Assembly (NCBI GenBank): GCA_035279665.1
Contig: DATEHI010000033.1
Span: forward strand, 1 to 8,154
DNA from: CF-13 sp035279665
GTDB lineage: Bacteria; Chloroflexota; Dormibacteria; CF-121
Direction: 5' to 3'
Length of the DNA stretch: 8,154 bases
This document shows positions 5,971 to 8,154 of the stretch, in pieces; the first letter of the stretch is position 1, and every line of letters begins with the position of its first letter. The translations under genes were made by a program, and so were the position numbers. The notes beneath the pieces are model-generated. The model was given only the letters and a program-made list of their open reading frames with translations. It searched no databases and was not told where the DNA came from.

Positions 5971-6010
5971 GGTCGCGCCAGGACGTGTTCACGTCTGGGA
6001 TGGCGCGGCC
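5971..6010 (+). terminator. Two-tier hairpin after the second VOC gene
   Basis: GGTCGCGCCA (5971-5980) pairs with TGGCGCGGCC (6001-6010) over 10 positions with one G-T wobble. Inside, GGACGT (5981-5986) pairs with ACGTCT (5991-5996) around a GTTC tetraloop, with a GGGA bulge at 5997-6000. Both wobbles are stable only in plus-strand RNA, so it belongs to the VOC transcript, whose stop is 17 nt upstream. There is no U tract after it, so it may be an intrinsic terminator of the GC-rich type or a 3'-end stabiliser. Confidence 0.5.
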
Positions 6011-6079
6011 CGTCCCCCTCTGTCCGCCTTCCGTATCCCGGATGAACGCGCGCCATGTGTCGCGCCGGCGGCACCTTAC

Positions 6080-7108
6080 TTAACTCCCGTGGGATGCGGT
6101 CCAGCCAAGGAGGCGGGCGGTGTCCCAGCAGTTGACGACTTTGGCGGGGTCCACGCCGGCTTCTGCCGCCTGCTCGCATCCGACCCCGATCCATTCAAGC
6201 TGGCCAGGGGCGTGGGCGTCGGTGTCGATGCTCACATAGCAGCCCGCGCCGACCGCCAGGCGGAGCAGCTCGGGGGGAGGGTCGCGCCGCTCGGGGCGGG
6301 AGTTGATCTCGACCGCCGTTCCGGTCCTGGCGCATGCCGAGAAAACCTTCTCCGGATCGAACGTCGAGGGATTGCGACCCCGTCCGGCGATGATCCGGCC
6401 GGTGCAGTGCCCGAGGATGTCGGAATGGGGGTTCTCGATTGCCCGCACCATCCGTCGGGTCATCTCGGGAGATTCCATTCGCAGCTTGGAGTGGACACTG
6501 GCGACGACCACGTCGAGGCGGCTGAGCAGATGCTCGTCCTGGTCCAGAGCGCCGTCTTCCAGAATGTCGACTTCGATCCCGGTCAGGATCCGGAAAGGAG
6601 CAAGCTCGGCATTGAGCTGGTCGACGAGGTCGAGCTGCCGGCGGAGCCGCTCGGCGTCCAGGCCGTTGGCGACTGTCAGGCGGGGGCTGTGGTCAGTCAG
6701 CGCCAGGTAAGCATGTCCGAGCGACGCGGCCGCTTCCGCCATCACCCTCACCGGACTGCCGCCGTCGGACCAGTCGGAGTGACTGTGGCAATCTCCCCGC
6801 ACCGCGGCGCGGAGCTCGGTCGCCGTCTGGCTCAGGGCCGGCCCGACTCGGCGCTCGAGGTCCAGCAGGTACCCCGGGGTTTCTCCGGAAAGTGCCTCCG
6901 AGATGATCTTCGCGGTGGTCGCACCGACCGCGGGGACCTGCGCCAACCTTCCTGATTCGTGCAGCGCTCGTAACTGCTCAGGTTCGAGGGCCGCCACCGC
7001 CCGAGCCGCGCGGCGGAACGCGCGCACCTTGTAGGACTCCGCACGCCCCCGCTCCAGCAGATAGGCGATCCTCTCGAGGGCCTCAACCGGCCCGGGCACT
7101 CGGGTCAT
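6080..7108 (-). CDS. PHP-domain phosphoesterase with PolX-like N-terminal helix-hairpin-helix region
   Basis: A 342-residue protein in two parts. Residues 1-85 resemble the N-terminal region of bacterial family X DNA polymerase: ALERIAYLLERG, then YKVRAFRRAARAV, then a helix-hairpin-helix stretch LAQVPAVGATTAKIISEAL (55-73). Residues 105-342 form a PHP domain with its metal ligands visible: DCHSHSDWSD (His108, His110), LTDHS (Asp139, His140), TGIEVD (Glu179), SVHSK (His206), LGHCTGR (His234) and DTDAH (Asp297, His299). In bacterial PolX the PHP domain is a metal-dependent 3'-5' exonuclease and phosphodiesterase. The PolX nucleotidyltransferase palm is absent, so a stand-alone DNA-end processing or repair role is inferred; a small-molecule phosphatase is the alternative. 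ATG 7108 begins at the conserved domain; upstream GTG 7153 and ATG 7150 are possible. It lies 46 bp after the propeller gene. Confidence 0.88.
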   Translation of the reverse strand: MTRVPGPVEALERIAYLLERGRAESYKVRAFRRAARAVAALEPEQLRALHESGRLAQVPAVGATTAKIISEALSGETPGYLLDLERRVGPALSQTATELRAAVRGDCHSHSDWSDGGSPVRVMAEAAASLGHAYLALTDHSPRLTVANGLDAERLRRQLDLVDQLNAELAPFRILTGIEVDILEDGALDQDEHLLSRLDVVVASVHSKLRMESPEMTRRMVRAIENPHSDILGHCTGRIIAGRGRNPSTFDPEKVFSACARTGTAVEINSRPERRDPPPELLRLAVGAGCYVSIDTDAHAPGQLEWIGVGCEQAAEAGVDPAKVVNCWDTARLLGWTASHGS

Positions 7109-7114
7109 GGCTTC

Positions 7115-7120
7115 ACGGTA
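7115..7120 (-). promoter_or_regulatory. TANNNT box at -12 to -7 of the PHP start
   Basis: The minus strand reads TACCGT exactly 6 nt before ATG 7108, the position expected for the -10 box of a leaderless message. No ribosome binding site and no -35 box are evident. Such a short motif is easily found by chance. Confidence 0.22.
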
Positions 7121-7154
7121 GCGAAGGCCAGGCGAGCCCTCGCAGTGCATCACG

Positions 7155-8150
7155 TTAGCGGCAAGGGCCGGCGATCGCCGCAAAGCCGGGCTGGTCGCCG
7201 GCATAGGTGGGCGGCGCGGCCACCCGTTGGAGTCCGTTTTTGGAGGTCCAGAGCCATACGACGCCGTTGGCGTCACCGAACCAAATGCCGTGCTGGTCGC
7301 CGACGATGGTGGAGGGGAAGAGGTTGATCAGCGCCGCATCACCCACGATTTCCGTCTCAGTCCGAGGGGCTGCTAGCACGACCAGTCGATCGTGATTGGC
7401 GGCGTCCGGCACAATACGCAGGACCGGGTGCTCATTCGCATCGAAACCGAGCAGCTGGACGAGCCCCGGGATCGTGCCGTCCCACCATGTCACAGTGGCT
7501 CCGGTACTGATATCGGTTCGGGACAGCGTCCACCGCAGGGGGGCGTTGCTGTCCGCCGCGGGACTGGTCGGAAGATCGCGCATTGTCCATCGGCCGGATG
7601 CGTCGGTTCCGAGCGAATCGCCGGCGATGGCAGGGAGCGACCGCAACGTTCCGAAAGGTGCCTGGATCAGCCAGTATTCGACGACGTAATGAAGCGCTGC
7701 CGAGGTGTGCACGAATACGGCCCCCTGATCGGTCCAGCCGATCAGGGCCGCGAGCCCGTCCCCGGTCCAGACCGTCCGGTCGACACCGCCCTGGTCGACC
7801 AGATGGATGGTCGACGGGCCCGACCTTGAGGGATCCGTGGGCGTCTGATAGGTCCACCACTTGCCATCTCTTGAGACCAGGCGTGGGTCGACAGGAAGCC
7901 ACTTACCAAGGACGGCGTCATAGCTCCGGCTACCGTCGGGGGCGTTGCGGTCCCGCGTGAAGTTATAGCCGGGTACGGTCAGGAAGCCACCAATCTTCGA
8001 ACCGGTCAGGTATACAGGCAGCCGGCATGACGCGGTCGGCGCGGAGCGCTGATTCGCCGAGGTTGGGTGTTGGAACGGACGCTCGAGCCACGAGCCGGCC
8101 GCAAGGAGCGCGACGAGGCATCCGCCAGCCGCCAACCATCGCCAGGTCAC
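7155..8150 (-). CDS. Secreted or membrane-anchored beta-propeller-like protein of unknown function
   Basis: A 331-residue protein with a hydrophobic N-terminal segment (about 5-20) that acts as a signal peptide or anchor, so the rest should lie outside the cytoplasm. The remainder is rich in Trp, Gly, Asp and Thr in repeated strand-turn-strand units such as GKWLPVDPRLVSRDGKWWTY (82-101), LAALIGWTDQGAVFVHT (133-149), LVQLLGFDANEHPVLRI (230-246) and HGIWFGDANGVVWLW (287-301), as in beta-propellers. The mature part has one Cys at each end (Cys42 in CRLPVY and Cys330 in AGPCR), which could clamp the propeller shut. No catalytic motif is visible. GTG 8150 is the first start seen, but the frame is still open at the window edge, so the true start may lie beyond it. 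It precedes the PHP gene by 46 bp; a functional link is not evident. Confidence 0.72.
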   Translation of the reverse strand: MTWRWLAAGGCLVALLAAGSWLERPFQHPTSANQRSAPTASCRLPVYLTGSKIGGFLTVPGYNFTRDRNAPDGSRSYDAVLGKWLPVDPRLVSRDGKWWTYQTPTDPSRSGPSTIHLVDQGGVDRTVWTGDGLAALIGWTDQGAVFVHTSAALHYVVEYWLIQAPFGTLRSLPAIAGDSLGTDASGRWTMRDLPTSPAADSNAPLRWTLSRTDISTGATVTWWDGTIPGLVQLLGFDANEHPVLRIVPDAANHDRLVVLAAPRTETEIVGDAALINLFPSTIVGDQHGIWFGDANGVVWLWTSKNGLQRVAAPPTYAGDQPGFAAIAGPCR

Positions 8151-8154
8151 TGTC

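Noticed and set aside
5387..5992. Minus-strand open frame of 201 codons opposite the second VOC gene
   Set aside because: The plus strand has a strong ribosome binding site and a full VOC domain; the opposite frame has no domain.
6089..6955. Plus-strand open frame of 288 codons opposite the PHP gene
   Set aside because: Antisense to a gene with all PHP metal-site motifs and lacking any recognisable domain.
7109..7276. N-terminal extension of the PHP protein back to 7276
   Set aside because: It would overlap the propeller gene, is low complexity and precedes the conserved domain; ATG 7108 fits better.
8115..8135. Lipoprotein signal at Cys11 of the propeller protein
   Set aside because: The residues before Cys11 (LAAGG) do not fit the lipobox spacing and the hydrophobic stretch continues past the Cys.
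1..8154. Defence system, mobile element or biosynthetic cluster
   Set aside because: No nuclease-toxin pair, transposase, integrase, terminal repeats, CRISPR repeats or core biosynthetic enzyme is visible; gene neighbours look unrelated apart from the AraC-VOC pair.

Overview
The window is visibly high in GC, and several of its genes begin with GTG or TTG. Its gene families (AraC regulator coupled to a VOC protein, BBE-type FAD oxidase, CAP protein, DUF1801, DUF952, and a PHP protein with a PolX-like N-terminus) are the kind found in soil Actinobacteria and in Chloroflexota/Dormibacteria-like lineages. The assignment is by family resemblance only, and the phylum is not settled. I see no tRNA, rRNA, IS element, phage gene, CRISPR array or plasmid function. 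This reads as an ordinary chromosomal region of small metabolic, regulatory and secreted-protein genes.

Left block, minus strand (1-2372). A CAP/SCP-domain protein with an N-terminal membrane anchor (1683-2372) is followed by a BBE-type FAD-linked oxidoreductase (259-1608) and a Nudix hydrolase that runs off the left edge (1-202). Gaps of 56 to 74 bp allow co-transcription. The CAP gene diverges from a plus-strand DUF952 gene (2514-2942) across a 141 bp promoter region.

Middle block (2926-5953). The DUF952 gene overlaps an alpha/beta hydrolase (2926-3744, minus) tail to tail by 17 bp. Upstream of the hydrolase on the minus strand lies a three-gene run: an AraC-family regulator (4809-5309), a VOC protein joined to it by an ATGA overlap (4390-4812), and a DUF1801 protein (3850-4329). 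A second VOC protein (5540-5953) is transcribed divergently from the regulator. The region between them carries a palindrome over the putative regulator promoter and direct repeats of TTCCTGA, which suggests that the regulator controls itself and perhaps the second VOC gene.

Right block, minus strand (6080-8150). A secreted or anchored protein with beta-propeller-like sequence (7155-8150) is followed by a PHP-domain protein (6080-7108) that carries a PolX-type helix-hairpin-helix N-terminus but no polymerase core. A strong two-tier hairpin (5971-6010) separates this block from the second VOC gene.

I found no convincing new multi-gene system. The points most worth a second look are the polymerase-less PolX/PHP protein, the operator-like repeats between the regulator and the second VOC gene, and the propeller protein with one cysteine near each end. 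All intergenic gaps are shorter than 300 bp.
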